Assembly: GCA_030748495.1 (NCBI GenBank)
Contig: JASMLX010000047.1
Location: 1-45,069, forward strand
DNA length: 45,069 bases
Direction: 5' to 3'
DNA from: Candidatus Poribacteria bacterium
GTDB lineage: Bacteria > Poribacteria > WGA-4E > UBA9662
In this document: positions 34,577 to 43,382 of the stretch, in pieces
Layout of the letters: each line of letters starts with the position of its first letter
How positions within the stretch are numbered: position 1 is the stretch's first letter
Program-made: the position numbers and the translations under genes
Notes under the pieces: generated by a model
Seen by the model: the letters and a program-made list of their open reading frames with translations, nothing else
Told to the model about the DNA's origin: nothing
Databases searched by the model: none

Positions 34577-35593
34577 ATGCCACCAGAACTGAGTGGGCCA
34601 GAGAAAGCGGCTATCTTGATGATTACGCTAGGGGAAGAAAAATCGGCTGCCGTAATCGAAAAACTCGATCAAACAATGATCCATGACCTGACCATTCGGA
34701 TCGGGGAAACACAAATGGTGCAAGCCGAAGATAAACTGGAGGTGTTACGTGAATGCCGGATGTTGATGTTAGCCTCGGAATATATCTCCCAAGGCGGCTT
34801 ACAATACGCCCGCTCTTTGCTGGGCAAAGTACTGGAACCGGAGCAGGTCGAGTCGATCATTGAACAGGCACAACGCCAGATCGACGGCAACCCTTTCGAT
34901 TTCATGGAAGAGGCGGCGCCTCCCAGGGTGGCTGAAATCTTGAAGACTGAACATCCGCAAACTATTGCTTTGATTTTGGCCAATTTGAGTGCCCGGCAAG
35001 CCAGCGATATTCTGGCTCTGTTGCCGACTGAAGCTAGGCTGGAGGTAGTCAAGCGAATTGCTGAGATGGAAGAGATGAAACCCGAAGTCGTCGATTTAAT
35101 GAAAAAATCGTTGCAGGAACAGATGCAGGGATTATTAAGTTCCTCCGGTGATAGCATGGGTGGCGTCGAGTCAGCCGCGGAAATTTTGAACCTACTTCCG
35201 GATTCGGATGGAAAAGTGATTATGCAAGGGTTACAAGCAGAGAGCCCAGAAATGGCCGAGGAAATCGATAATCTGATGTTTACTTTTGATCATCTCGGTG
35301 GAATTAGCCAACAGGACATGGAGCAGGTCGTGCGAGACGTTCAAACCGAGTATGATCTGGATACACTCGCCAAAGCCTTGAAATTAGGTGATCCGGCTGT
35401 CGCAGATAAAATTCGTGGTTCAATGAGTATACAAATAAAAAAGGAACTTGACGAGATCATAGATACGCTACCCAAGATGAAAGTTAAAGAGGTAGAAGAC
35501 GAACAGATGAAGATTATTAACCTGGTCAAAAAGATGGAGGCGGAGGGGAAAATTACCATTAACCAAAGTGGTGAAGAAGAAGAGTTGATCTAG
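34577..35593 (+). CDS. fliG: Flagellar motor switch protein FliG
   Basis: A 338-residue switch protein; the start at 34577 is fixed by AGAGGAGAT seven bases upstream. N-terminal domain: LSGPEKAAILMITLGEEKSA. Middle domain: EHPQTIALILANLSARQASDIL, and the linker has the EHPQTIA motif. The C-terminal torque domain starts at DNLMFTFDHLGG. It differs from well-known FliGs: the usual DDRSIQ block reads QQDMEQ, the charged helix (about 253-269) carries about four extra residues, and the GPVRL motif is replaced by KMKVKEV. The final helix (INLVKKMEAEGKITI) is normal. It binds FliF and faces the stator. Confidence 0.95.
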   Translation: MPPELSGPEKAAILMITLGEEKSAAVIEKLDQTMIHDLTIRIGETQMVQAEDKLEVLRECRMLMLASEYISQGGLQYARSLLGKVLEPEQVESIIEQAQRQIDGNPFDFMEEAAPPRVAEILKTEHPQTIALILANLSARQASDILALLPTEARLEVVKRIAEMEEMKPEVVDLMKKSLQEQMQGLLSSSGDSMGGVESAAEILNLLPDSDGKVIMQGLQAESPEMAEEIDNLMFTFDHLGGISQQDMEQVVRDVQTEYDLDTLAKALKLGDPAVADKIRGSMSIQIKKELDEIIDTLPKMKVKEVEDEQMKIINLVKKMEAEGKITINQSGEEEELI

Positions 35594-35637
35594 TAGACAA
35601 CGATTGAACAGCAAACTAACCTCTGCATTGTAGATAA

Positions 35638-36507
35638 ATGGCACGTGTCCTTCGAGCCGATCAGGTAACCTCTGGATCTTTCGAAAAGATCGAAGCTGTT
35701 GATACTGACTTTGCTTTAGAGCAGGCCACCCCACCTGGCCGAGATCATCTGGCTAGCAACCGACCTGACGATGAGACGGGTCTTTCTCAAAATATCGTTA
35801 AAGAGGCACAACTTCGGGCTGATGCCCTAATTGATAATGCCGAGCAACGGGCAACCAAACTCCAGAATCAAGCGGAGTTGGAACTGGAAGCCGCCAAAAA
35901 CCAAGCCGAAGCCATGCTTCAACAGGCTGAAGCCGAGGCCAATCAATTGCTGGCACAAGCGCAAGCGGAAATTGAGCAGCAGTTACAAACTGCTCAACAG
36001 TCTGGTTTTGAACAAGGGTTGCAGGCAGGGCAGCAGGCTGTGGTTCAACAAACTGACCAACTCGCTGACACTCTGCAGCAGGCTGTCGTTGATCTTTCCG
36101 CTTTCAAAACGCAATTGATCACCCAGTATGAAGCCGAGATTTTAGAGTTTGTGATGGTGGTTTCAACCAAGATTGTCGGTTTTGAATTGACCGTTAATCC
36201 GAAAATTATCGTCGAAGTGGTCAGAGATGGGTTAACCCATCTTAAAGACAAAAGCGAAATCTCTCTTTACTTGAATCCTGACGATCTCGCCTTGATGCGG
36301 GAATACCGCCCTCAGTTACTAGAGCAGGTTGAAGGTATTGGTACGCTAAATTTCGTGCCAGACGAGACCCTGATTATCGGCGAATGCCGATTAGAAAATA
36401 GATCTAACCTGATCGACAGTACCTGGCGCGAGAAGTTGAGCAACGCTGCTGAAATTGTCTGGAAACTGTATCATACCGCTGAGGTAACCGAGATTGAATC
36501 CGCATAA
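35638..36507 (+). CDS. fliH: Flagellar export apparatus protein FliH
   Basis: A 289-residue peripheral stalk protein of the flagellar ATPase. The N-terminal part is loosely charged. Residues 60-120 form a long Q/A/E-rich coiled coil (EAMLQQAEAEANQLLAQAQA). The FliH-type GFEQGLQAGQQ segment with G-x-x-x-G spacing is at about 123-133. The C-terminal domain has EFVMVVSTKIVGFELTVNP, LYLNPDDLALM and VGECRLENRSNLIDS-like ends. FliH binds FliI and links it to the export gate. Its 3' end overlaps the fliI start by 14 bases. Confidence 0.9.
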   Translation: MARVLRADQVTSGSFEKIEAVDTDFALEQATPPGRDHLASNRPDDETGLSQNIVKEAQLRADALIDNAEQRATKLQNQAELELEAAKNQAEAMLQQAEAEANQLLAQAQAEIEQQLQTAQQSGFEQGLQAGQQAVVQQTDQLADTLQQAVVDLSAFKTQLITQYEAEILEFVMVVSTKIVGFELTVNPKIIVEVVRDGLTHLKDKSEISLYLNPDDLALMREYRPQLLEQVEGIGTLNFVPDETLIIGECRLENRSNLIDSTWREKLSNAAEIVWKLYHTAEVTEIESA

Positions 36508-37900
36508 TTCATCACTGAGCCTCAATTCGTCTGAACCGCTTCACGACCTGAATCTAACCCGCTATATTCGCGAACTACGTCAGTCCTCCCTGACTTCTAC
36601 TTATGGGCAAATCACCAAAGTAGTCGGCCTGGTAATCGAAGCCAAGGGGATTGCGGCTCCTGTTGGTGAACTTTGCATGATCTCAGCTACTGATCCGGAA
36701 ACCAATCAGCCGGTAGAGGTTATGGCAGAGGTAGTGGGCTTTGAGGATGATCGACTCATGTTGATGCCGCTAGGTAATATCCGCGGCATTAAGGCTACTG
36801 ACCGGATCCGGATTACCAACTCCTCTTTTTCCGTTCATGTCGATGATGAATTGTTAGGTCGGGTGGTCGATGCACTGGGCGATCCGCTTGACGATTTAGG
36901 TTCTTTAAAAAGTCTAGCTCAATATCCAGTTTACAATACGCCGCCCGATTGCTACAACAGAAAACGCATCAGTCAGATTATTCCAACCGGCGTCCGAGTA
37001 ATTGATGGACTACTGACTATTGGAAAAGGACAACGGGTCGGGATTTTTGCTGGTAGTGGTGTGGGTAAGAGTAGATTGCTGGGAATGATCGCCCGCAACG
37101 CCGAATCGGAGGTTAATGTAATTGCCCTGATTGGGGAGCGTGGTCGAGAAGTAATGGAATTTATCGAAGATGCACTGGGCGAGGAGGGCCTGCGACGATC
37201 GGTCGTTGTAGCAGCTACTTCCGACCAACCCCCACTGTTACGAGTGCAGGGGGCGATTACCGCAACAGCTATCGCTGAATACTTTCGTGATCAAGGTAAG
37301 GATGTAATCCTGATGATGGACTCAGTCACCCGCTTTGCCATGGCGCAGAGAGAAATTGGGCTATCAGTTGGTGAACCTCCTACAACCCGTGGTTATACCC
37401 CTTCAGTTTTTGCCAAACTTCCGATGCTGATGGAAAGAGCCGGTACAACTGATGGAGAAGGGTCGATAACCGCTTTTTATACTGTACTGGTCGAAGGTGA
37501 CGATATGAACGACCCAATCGGCGACACTTCTAGATCCATTTTGGATGGACATATCGTTTTATCACGGGAACTTGCTTCCCAAAACCACTATCCAGCTATC
37601 GATGTCTCGGTTAGTTTGAGCCGACTGATGTCTGATGTCGCCACTCCCGCTCATCAGGCAGTAGCAGGGCAATTCCGACAGGTTTTAGCTGACTATGAAT
37701 CTATCCGCGACGCCTATAATATCGGTGCTTATACGGTTGGCATGAATCCCCAGAGTGATTACGCTATCCAACACCAGGATCCGATGAATGACTTTCTAAG
37801 ACAAGGCAACGAACCGAATACCCTGGACCAAACCATTGCCCAACTAGCACAAGTATTTCAAACGGACGACAGTCAGTCAGTTACCATCCCAACCGCCTAA
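36494..37900 (+). CDS. fliI: Flagellum-specific ATP synthase FliI
   Basis: A 468-residue type III export ATPase. Walker A is GIFAGSGVGKSRLLGMIAR (about 180-198), followed by VNVIALIGERGREVMEFIED, Walker B DVILMMDSVTRFAMAQREIG, and SITAFYTVLVEGDDMNDPI with the late HIVLSRELA. The start is TTG inside the end of fliH, with GAGG nine bases upstream, a translational-coupling arrangement. It powers unfolding and export of flagellar subunits, working with FliH and FliJ. Confidence 0.96.
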   Translation: MNPHNSSLSLNSSEPLHDLNLTRYIRELRQSSLTSTYGQITKVVGLVIEAKGIAAPVGELCMISATDPETNQPVEVMAEVVGFEDDRLMLMPLGNIRGIKATDRIRITNSSFSVHVDDELLGRVVDALGDPLDDLGSLKSLAQYPVYNTPPDCYNRKRISQIIPTGVRVIDGLLTIGKGQRVGIFAGSGVGKSRLLGMIARNAESEVNVIALIGERGREVMEFIEDALGEEGLRRSVVVAATSDQPPLLRVQGAITATAIAEYFRDQGKDVILMMDSVTRFAMAQREIGLSVGEPPTTRGYTPSVFAKLPMLMERAGTTDGEGSITAFYTVLVEGDDMNDPIGDTSRSILDGHIVLSRELASQNHYPAIDVSVSLSRLMSDVATPAHQAVAGQFRQVLADYESIRDAYNIGAYTVGMNPQSDYAIQHQDPMNDFLRQGNEPNTLDQTIAQLAQVFQTDDSQSVTIPTA

Positions 37901-37993
37901 ATCTTTTCAATACTGCTGGTGCGATGCGATGCCATCGCCACTAGATAAAACTTTCCCAGAACCTTAGATCTTTTCCCATACACAACTCGTAAA

Positions 37994-38443
37994 ATGCAGA
38001 AGTTCCGTTTTCGTCTTGAACCGGTTTTACAACGTCGCAAACTAACCTACGAACAGATCAGCCGTAACTTGGCAACAGCCCGGCAAAATTTGCAAACAGA
38101 ACAGCAAAAATTAGCCGATCTACAGAATGGACAGAGCAACCTGCAGATAGATCTACAAGCCAAAAAGCAACAGTATGGATTTATGGCTAAAGACTGGACC
38201 ACTTACGTGGCCTATATTGAACATTTAGATCGACAGGTGCGAGTGCAAGCAACCGTGGTTAAACAGGCCGAGGAGAGGGTAGAACAGGTACGTCAGTTAA
38301 TGCAACAGGCTCGGACCGAATACGAAGTGATGGGAAAGATGAAAGAAAAAGCCCAACAAGAGCACCGCTATCAATTTTTAAAAGAGGAACAGGCTTTTCT
38401 GGATGAAGTCGCTGGTATGAAGAGTGCGAGATCAGACAGCTAG
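37994..38443 (+). CDS. fliJ: Flagellar protein FliJ
   Basis: A 149-residue coiled-coil export chaperone and ATPase stalk. It begins MQKFRFRLEPVLQRRKLTYE, typical of FliJ, and is nearly all amphipathic helix with many Q and E. The last residues carry an EQAFLDEVAGMKSARS end. The ribosome binding site is weak. The gap upstream (37901-37993) contains an inverted repeat of six bases (GCGATG / CATCGC, 37921-37938) without a T-run, so it does not look like a terminator. Confidence 0.88.
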   Translation: MQKFRFRLEPVLQRRKLTYEQISRNLATARQNLQTEQQKLADLQNGQSNLQIDLQAKKQQYGFMAKDWTTYVAYIEHLDRQVRVQATVVKQAEERVEQVRQLMQQARTEYEVMGKMKEKAQQEHRYQFLKEEQAFLDEVAGMKSARSDS

Positions 38444-38462
38444 AATTCGATTGAGTTGAGCT

Positions 38463-39146
38463 ATGACTACAACAATCCGGTTCGTAATTACAGGACTTTT
38501 ACTCTTGACCGCTATCCTCTCAATTCTACTCTGGAAGCGAACGGATCTAACGGTAGATCGAACTCCGGGCGTATCAATAAAAGCTACGGTCTACGACTAT
38601 ACTACTGTATTACCACCAGACTACTCGCTGGACAAACCGGAGCACCTAATTGTGCTGAAAAATGAAGAGATGGAGAAATTGGTTGAGCAATTTGACAGAA
38701 AGGATCTAATAACCGCGATAAAAATGATGCCGGAACACATTCAAGTCCAAGATAAATTTCTCCTATATCTATCAGCGCCAGAAGCGAAAAAAGTAGAAAG
38801 TAGTCGGAAGCTCCATGCTCGACTGTGGAATCAGTTAATTTTCCGGTTAGACAGTTCACAAAGTCTAAAAGACAAATTATTGAATGAAGCGCAAGAAGTG
38901 AGAGAATACCATTCATTACACAACCTGTCCGAGAACGAAAACACTAAAGCGGATAAGGTACAAGAGAAGATGGATGAAGAAAACAAGTTGGAAAGGGAAT
39001 TGGAAAAAGAACAGAGTCTGATTAACCAATTGGAAGCAGAAATCATAGATCTGAAAAAAAAAGACCAGGAAGTTAAAAGTGAAATTGATAAACTGGAACA
39101 AAATCTTGCCAATCTCAGAAAAACTGGTCGTAAAACTCCCTATTAA
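38463..39146 (+). CDS. Membrane-anchored coiled-coil protein 1 (between fliJ and fliK)
   Basis: A 227-residue protein with one N-terminal membrane helix (about 5-24, FVITGLLLLTAILSILLW). Just after it comes the motif ATVYDYTTVLPPD (about 39-51), shared with the next two proteins as A-x-x-Y-x-Y-x-T. A globular helical part follows (about 60-130; LVEQFDRKDLITAIKMMP). The C-terminal third is a charged coiled coil (about 145-220). It is probably periplasmic or cytoplasmic with a single pass. I do not recognise a named family. Its position after fliJ is where motE lies in other genomes. Confidence 0.72.
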   Translation: MTTTIRFVITGLLLLTAILSILLWKRTDLTVDRTPGVSIKATVYDYTTVLPPDYSLDKPEHLIVLKNEEMEKLVEQFDRKDLITAIKMMPEHIQVQDKFLLYLSAPEAKKVESSRKLHARLWNQLIFRLDSSQSLKDKLLNEAQEVREYHSLHNLSENENTKADKVQEKMDEENKLERELEKEQSLINQLEAEIIDLKKKDQEVKSEIDKLEQNLANLRKTGRKTPY

Positions 39147-39162
39147 ATTAGAGGAATAGGTA

Positions 39163-39537
39163 ATGTTGAATCGAACCTTGACCTTCATTTCTGTCTTTTT
39201 TTTATCAATTACATTACTGTTTCTAGCTCTGTGGGTACATCGCCTGCAAAATAGAGATCCGCAAAACAATTGGACCGCAGGAGAAAAATATGGCTATGCC
39301 ACAATTGATATCCAATCTCTCGACAAAAATTTGAAACGATTAAAGGGGAAGCAGGATGCTAATAAGCAGGAAATTAAAGAGCTAGACAGTAAAAAGCGGA
39401 AGCTTCAGGAGAACCTCGACAAGCATAAGTCGGCCAAACGAGAGCAGGAAGTAAAAATAGAAAAGCTAGAAGCAGAAATTGCTCAGATTAAAAACTTTAT
39501 TGAGGCCGTAATCCTCAGTGACTCAAACAATCGGTAA
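39163..39537 (+). CDS. Membrane-anchored coiled-coil protein 2 (between fliJ and fliK)
   Basis: A 124-residue protein starting 16 bases after protein 1, with AGAGGAATAGG ahead of the ATG. It has one membrane helix (about 8-24, FISVFFLSITLLFLALW), then WTAGEKYGYATIDI (about 40-53), then pure Lys/Glu coiled coil to the end (KQEIKELDSKKRKLQENLDK). The AGExYGYxTxD motif matches that of protein 3 almost exactly. It lacks the globular region present in protein 1 and the C-terminal domain of protein 3, so it may be a minimal paralogue. Function unknown. Confidence 0.72.
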   Translation: MLNRTLTFISVFFLSITLLFLALWVHRLQNRDPQNNWTAGEKYGYATIDIQSLDKNLKRLKGKQDANKQEIKELDSKKRKLQENLDKHKSAKREQEVKIEKLEAEIAQIKNFIEAVILSDSNNR

Positions 39538-39566
39538 CACTAAGAAGGCGACAAAGGAAATTAGGT

Positions 39567-40145
39567 ATGGTTAAACTGTTAGCTTTTTTATCGATCATAT
39601 TTTACTTTTTCGCGGTTTTCTTTGGAATGATGTTCTATTTCGATAACTACGGTGAACGCGATGCCACCACCCTTCTCTCTGCCGGTGAATTATACGGCTA
39701 CTCGACTGTCGATGTTAAAACACCGGAGATAGCCCGAGAAATACAAAACTTGTTGGAACAAGAACGAGATCTACAAATCAGTATTGACGGGTTACAGTCC
39801 TCTCTAAAAGCAGCAATCGCCGATCGTGAGGAAGCTACACAGGAGTACGACGAAATAAAGAAGAAGCTAGACGATGCATCAAAAAAAGTCGCCAACTACG
39901 AAAAGGGGCTAGACTTGGCAAACTTATTGCTTAAAATGAAAGCTGATCAAGCTGCAGCGAGCATCGGTGTTTACAGCGACCTGGAGTTACAGTTTTTTGT
40001 GAGATATGCCGTGCCGCAGATGGCACAAGATAAGGCACAAGAAAAACTCTACAAAAAACTGATGGAAGCTGTAGGCCAAGATATGATCCTTGCAACAAAG
40101 ATCGGTAAGTTTACAATTCAAAAAGAAGAAAGGGCTCCTGACTGA
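39567..40145 (+). CDS. Membrane-anchored coiled-coil protein 3, MotE-like candidate
   Basis: A 192-residue protein with one membrane helix (about 5-25, LAFLSIIFYFFAVFFGMMFY), then LLSAGELYGYSTVDV (about 36-50). The coiled coil spans about 55-115. A small C-terminal helical domain (about 120-192) reads LLKMKADQAAASIGVYSDLE and ends KIGKFTIQKEE. The K-M-K-x-x-Q-A-A-A start of that domain recalls the MgtE-N-like domain of MotE, a coiled-coil chaperone of the MotC stator partner. This is a resemblance, not a proven match. Its stop overlaps the fliK ATG by one base. Confidence 0.72.
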   Translation: MVKLLAFLSIIFYFFAVFFGMMFYFDNYGERDATTLLSAGELYGYSTVDVKTPEIAREIQNLLEQERDLQISIDGLQSSLKAAIADREEATQEYDEIKKKLDDASKKVANYEKGLDLANLLLKMKADQAAASIGVYSDLELQFFVRYAVPQMAQDKAQEKLYKKLMEAVGQDMILATKIGKFTIQKEERAPD

Positions 40146-43100
40146 TGTCTAACCTATTTTGGAATGCCCCTTCTGCTTCTTCAGAAGGACTCGGTGCCAG
40201 CTTAGGCGTGCAATCCTCTGCTTCGTCTAGCCAATCAGCCGGACAGGCTCCAGAAGGATTTGCAGATCTACTATCTGCCGCTCTGGATCAGGTCGAATCG
40301 ACTGATACCGCTGATACCACTCTTCCCCAACCAAACTATCGTATGAATTCCGCTACTATGCGGTCAGATACGTCTTCCTCACTTCCCCTGCAACTCAACC
40401 TCGATTTTCAACCTGATGCCAACCAACTCTCAGTTATGCTGGAATCCCCAGCATTGGCGATGGTACCTGAACAGATGTATCAGCAGATACATCCGCTAGG
40501 TGCATTTGGCCAGTGGCAGTTGGAGCAACCGCTTGTTTCGGGGTTACCAATATCGGAACAGGTTTCCGCATTGGCCAGTTGGGTTGAAAATTTTGCCGTT
40601 GCAAATGGGAATAACGAGGGATTGTTTGCCGAAGGGGTTGTTGAACAGGTTCTTCCGAGTATTATCAATGCAATTCAAGCCAATCAGACTGATACCAGAG
40701 CATCGTTACTCAACGTTCAGATCTCTGACCGTCAACTGACACTGAAACTCGACCAGGTCGAGGTTCAACTGCCGTTGCCGGTTCTTCAAGATCCAGACTT
40801 CGATCCGCAAGTCGTCGCTCAGTTGCTGACCGCTAATCTTGTCACTTCAGATAGTGACGGACCTGCAGTCTCGGCATCAGAGAGCGCGCCGTTGCAAACT
40901 GAGATTGAGGATGAGATCAGGTCGGAGAGTGGAGAAACATCGCCGGTTAATCAATTTGGCAACCCATCGGTACAGCAACTACTAATGTCACAGACTACTG
41001 TGATGAGTAGTGAAACTGATCCGATAGATGGTGACCAATTCGATGTCGCCGGATCTGAATTGCGTTCTGATAATCGAGCAGAGGCATTACCCTCAACTTC
41101 CATACAAATCGCCTTTCATATTGAATCCGGTCGAGTCAGCCTCGATACCGACAATATGAATTTGCCAGCTAACCTGTCAACCACCAATTCAACTGCCGAA
41201 TTAGATCGGCAAGAGTTGGATACTAACCACCTAATTAGCATGCCGAATATGGCTAAAACGGCTGGTGTTTGGTCTGAGACGACCCGTTCGTCCGGGCAAA
41301 TCATCGCTACGAGCCTTAGCCAGAGCAAAAGTTCCGGCGAAGCTCAGCTTTCTGAGACCGAAATTCAGCAAGCGACAACCCGTATTCAAGGCATTATCAC
41401 TAATTTAGCTGAACGCTCATCAGGGCAACCTTTGAGCCAAATGATATCCGCTGAAACCCGGTTAGATTCGGGCCAAGCAATTTCAGATCGTCTGAATATC
41501 GCCTTCAAAGTGGATTCGGGACAACTGACAATCTCAGTTCCAGATTCAGATCTATCGATCCAAGTGCCGATGGATACGGATCTGCCGACTGAGCAGTTGG
41601 TATCCTGGATTGAAACAGTTTCCTCCCAATCAACGCAGTCTGACTCGGTAGAGATCGATCAATTGGTTGGAGGGAGTCAAACAGTGAGCGTAATCCAATC
41701 GCCAGCAGTGGTATTGGATCTCGATCTCTCGTCGGAAACTGTTATCCCACAGCAACTAACCTCGACCCACTCGGCTGGTCTTCAGCAGATGCTGGGCACA
41801 CTGGCGACGGTGATGGAACAATCAACAGATTCACAACCGTCAGCTAATCTGTTACAGGTTAGTGTGCCAAGTGGCATTCAGCAAGTGGCGACTGGGGCAA
41901 AGTTGCAAGCGGCCGTCAACGACAACACCATTCGGCTTACCTTACAGGCCAACGATCCGACTTTCCTCAATTCGCTGAACGGTCAACTTCAACAATCGAA
42001 GGCGCTTTGGGAACCATCGATCCAATCGATCCTAAGTCGACTCAATGTTTCTGCCATGCAGATGACGTCAATACCGGCTGAACCAGATCTTTCGAATGGT
42101 ACCTCGCTGCTGTCGGCCATACAAGGCGTCTCAGATCAACCGCAAAACTCAGCGGTTTCTCTGAACCCAACACTGAGCAGTGAAGCGGAGGTCTCTAATT
42201 TCCCGGCAGTTAGTGTAGATCTACCTAATTTATCTGCTGGCGAAGGTCAGAGAACAGCCGATGCTGCTTTTCGGACAACGCCAACGGAGGTAGGTCTACC
42301 AGGGTCAACCGAAGTTGATTCGGTTAATCAAACAGAGGACCTGCTCAACCCGTCCGAAACTGCTTCGCCCCTGCTGGATTCGTCAGTAGACGCTGATGAG
42401 GCCCCAGCAACCCGAATGGGACGACAAGTGCGTCAAGTTACCAGCCGAGGAGGTCTTGCTGATCCCACTGGAGCAGCGATTGCTCCGCAAAAGTTATCGA
42501 ACAACGTTGCGGAGGTAACCGAACCGACTACACCAATATCCTCAATGGTGTCGAATCGGCTTAATAATAGCGCCTTGGGTCAATCTTTCAATTCGGAAAC
42601 AGCCTTTGGTGGGCAAGGAGGCGACGCTAGTGATACCACTGAGGATAGCGAGTCGATGTTCACCGAAAGCGATCCGTTTATCTCTGTGTTGGAACAGGAG
42701 AACGAAGCCAAACGGTTGGCACACCTTTCCACTTCACCACAAAGAGAGGTTAACGAAACGGGAAGAATTTCATCTCAAGATGAACTTCGTTCTCAATTCG
42801 CCGAGGCACGACAGATTAGAGATGCGCGGCAAGACATCATTCGCGAGATCCAGTCGATGCAAAATAGCCGTCGACAAGAGACCGAGCGAGAGATGACGAT
42901 CCAACTTCGACCTGCTCGATTGGGACGATTAGTAGTTCGTGTTTCTCAGCACCGCGAACAGAGCGGGAGTTCAACTGTAGCAGTTCAGATCCAGGCCAGT
43001 TCTACAGAGGCACAACAGATGCTGATGCATGAAATGTCAGATCTACAGTCGGATTTACAGAGTCAGGGGATAGATCTGACAGGCCTTGAGGTTTCGGTTG

Positions 43101-43285
43101 ATAGCGGAAGAAATTTCCACCAATCGAGATCACAAGGACGTTTTTTCACTGACTATCAGCGGCAGGTTCAGTCTCGTCGAGGCCAAAACCCTTCAGAGCT
43201 ACAAAATGCCGGTATCAGTTCAACCTCTAACCGAACGAAAATCGGCACGCAATATGCGAACAGTCAATTGAACCTCGTTGTTTAA
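40145..43285 (+). CDS. fliK: Flagellar hook-length control protein FliK, very large
   Basis: A 1046-residue FliK, more than twice the usual 400 or so. The C-terminal hook-control domain (about 905-990) is clear: EMTIQLRPARLGRLVVRVSQ, STVAVQIQASSTEAQQML, LQSDLQSQGIDLTGLEVSV. The region before it is S/T/Q/E-rich. It contains four divergent units about 130 residues apart, each with a helix then L-N-[VI]-x-[FIV]-type hairpin (starts near residues 189, 320, 450 and 586; the middle two read IQIAFHIESGRVSL and LNIAFKVDSGQLTI). FliK is exported and measures the hook. A translation start overlapping protein 3 by one base and the terminator at 43291 frame the gene. Confidence 0.93.
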   Translation: MSNLFWNAPSASSEGLGASLGVQSSASSSQSAGQAPEGFADLLSAALDQVESTDTADTTLPQPNYRMNSATMRSDTSSSLPLQLNLDFQPDANQLSVMLESPALAMVPEQMYQQIHPLGAFGQWQLEQPLVSGLPISEQVSALASWVENFAVANGNNEGLFAEGVVEQVLPSIINAIQANQTDTRASLLNVQISDRQLTLKLDQVEVQLPLPVLQDPDFDPQVVAQLLTANLVTSDSDGPAVSASESAPLQTEIEDEIRSESGETSPVNQFGNPSVQQLLMSQTTVMSSETDPIDGDQFDVAGSELRSDNRAEALPSTSIQIAFHIESGRVSLDTDNMNLPANLSTTNSTAELDRQELDTNHLISMPNMAKTAGVWSETTRSSGQIIATSLSQSKSSGEAQLSETEIQQATTRIQGIITNLAERSSGQPLSQMISAETRLDSGQAISDRLNIAFKVDSGQLTISVPDSDLSIQVPMDTDLPTEQLVSWIETVSSQSTQSDSVEIDQLVGGSQTVSVIQSPAVVLDLDLSSETVIPQQLTSTHSAGLQQMLGTLATVMEQSTDSQPSANLLQVSVPSGIQQVATGAKLQAAVNDNTIRLTLQANDPTFLNSLNGQLQQSKALWEPSIQSILSRLNVSAMQMTSIPAEPDLSNGTSLLSAIQGVSDQPQNSAVSLNPTLSSEAEVSNFPAVSVDLPNLSAGEGQRTADAAFRTTPTEVGLPGSTEVDSVNQTEDLLNPSETASPLLDSSVDADEAPATRMGRQVRQVTSRGGLADPTGAAIAPQKLSNNVAEVTEPTTPISSMVSNRLNNSALGQSFNSETAFGGQGGDASDTTEDSESMFTESDPFISVLEQENEAKRLAHLSTSPQREVNETGRISSQDELRSQFAEARQIRDARQDIIREIQSMQNSRRQETEREMTIQLRPARLGRLVVRVSQHREQSGSSTVAVQIQASSTEAQQMLMHEMSDLQSDLQSQGIDLTGLEVSVDSGRNFHQSRSQGRFFTDYQRQVQSRRGQNPSELQNAGISSTSNRTKIGTQYANSQLNLVV

Positions 43286-43290
43286 GCAGA

Positions 43291-43320
43291 GTTGGGAACA
43301 ATCGTGTTCCCAACTTTTTT
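43291..43320 (+). terminator. Strong intrinsic terminator after fliK
   Basis: A perfect ten-base stem (GTTGGGAACA / TGTTCCCAAC) with a four-base loop is followed directly by six T. It lies six bases after the fliK stop. It should end or reduce read-through before flgD. Confidence 0.92.
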
Positions 43321-43382
43321 CTACCAGCAACAGGATCAATTTAGTCAAGCAATAATTGGGAAGGGAAATTGGAGTAGAGAGA

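Noticed and set aside
38456..38665. Open frame overlapping the start of coiled-coil protein 1 in another frame
   Set aside because: It overlaps a protein with a clear membrane helix and coiled coil, and its own product has no recognisable structure.
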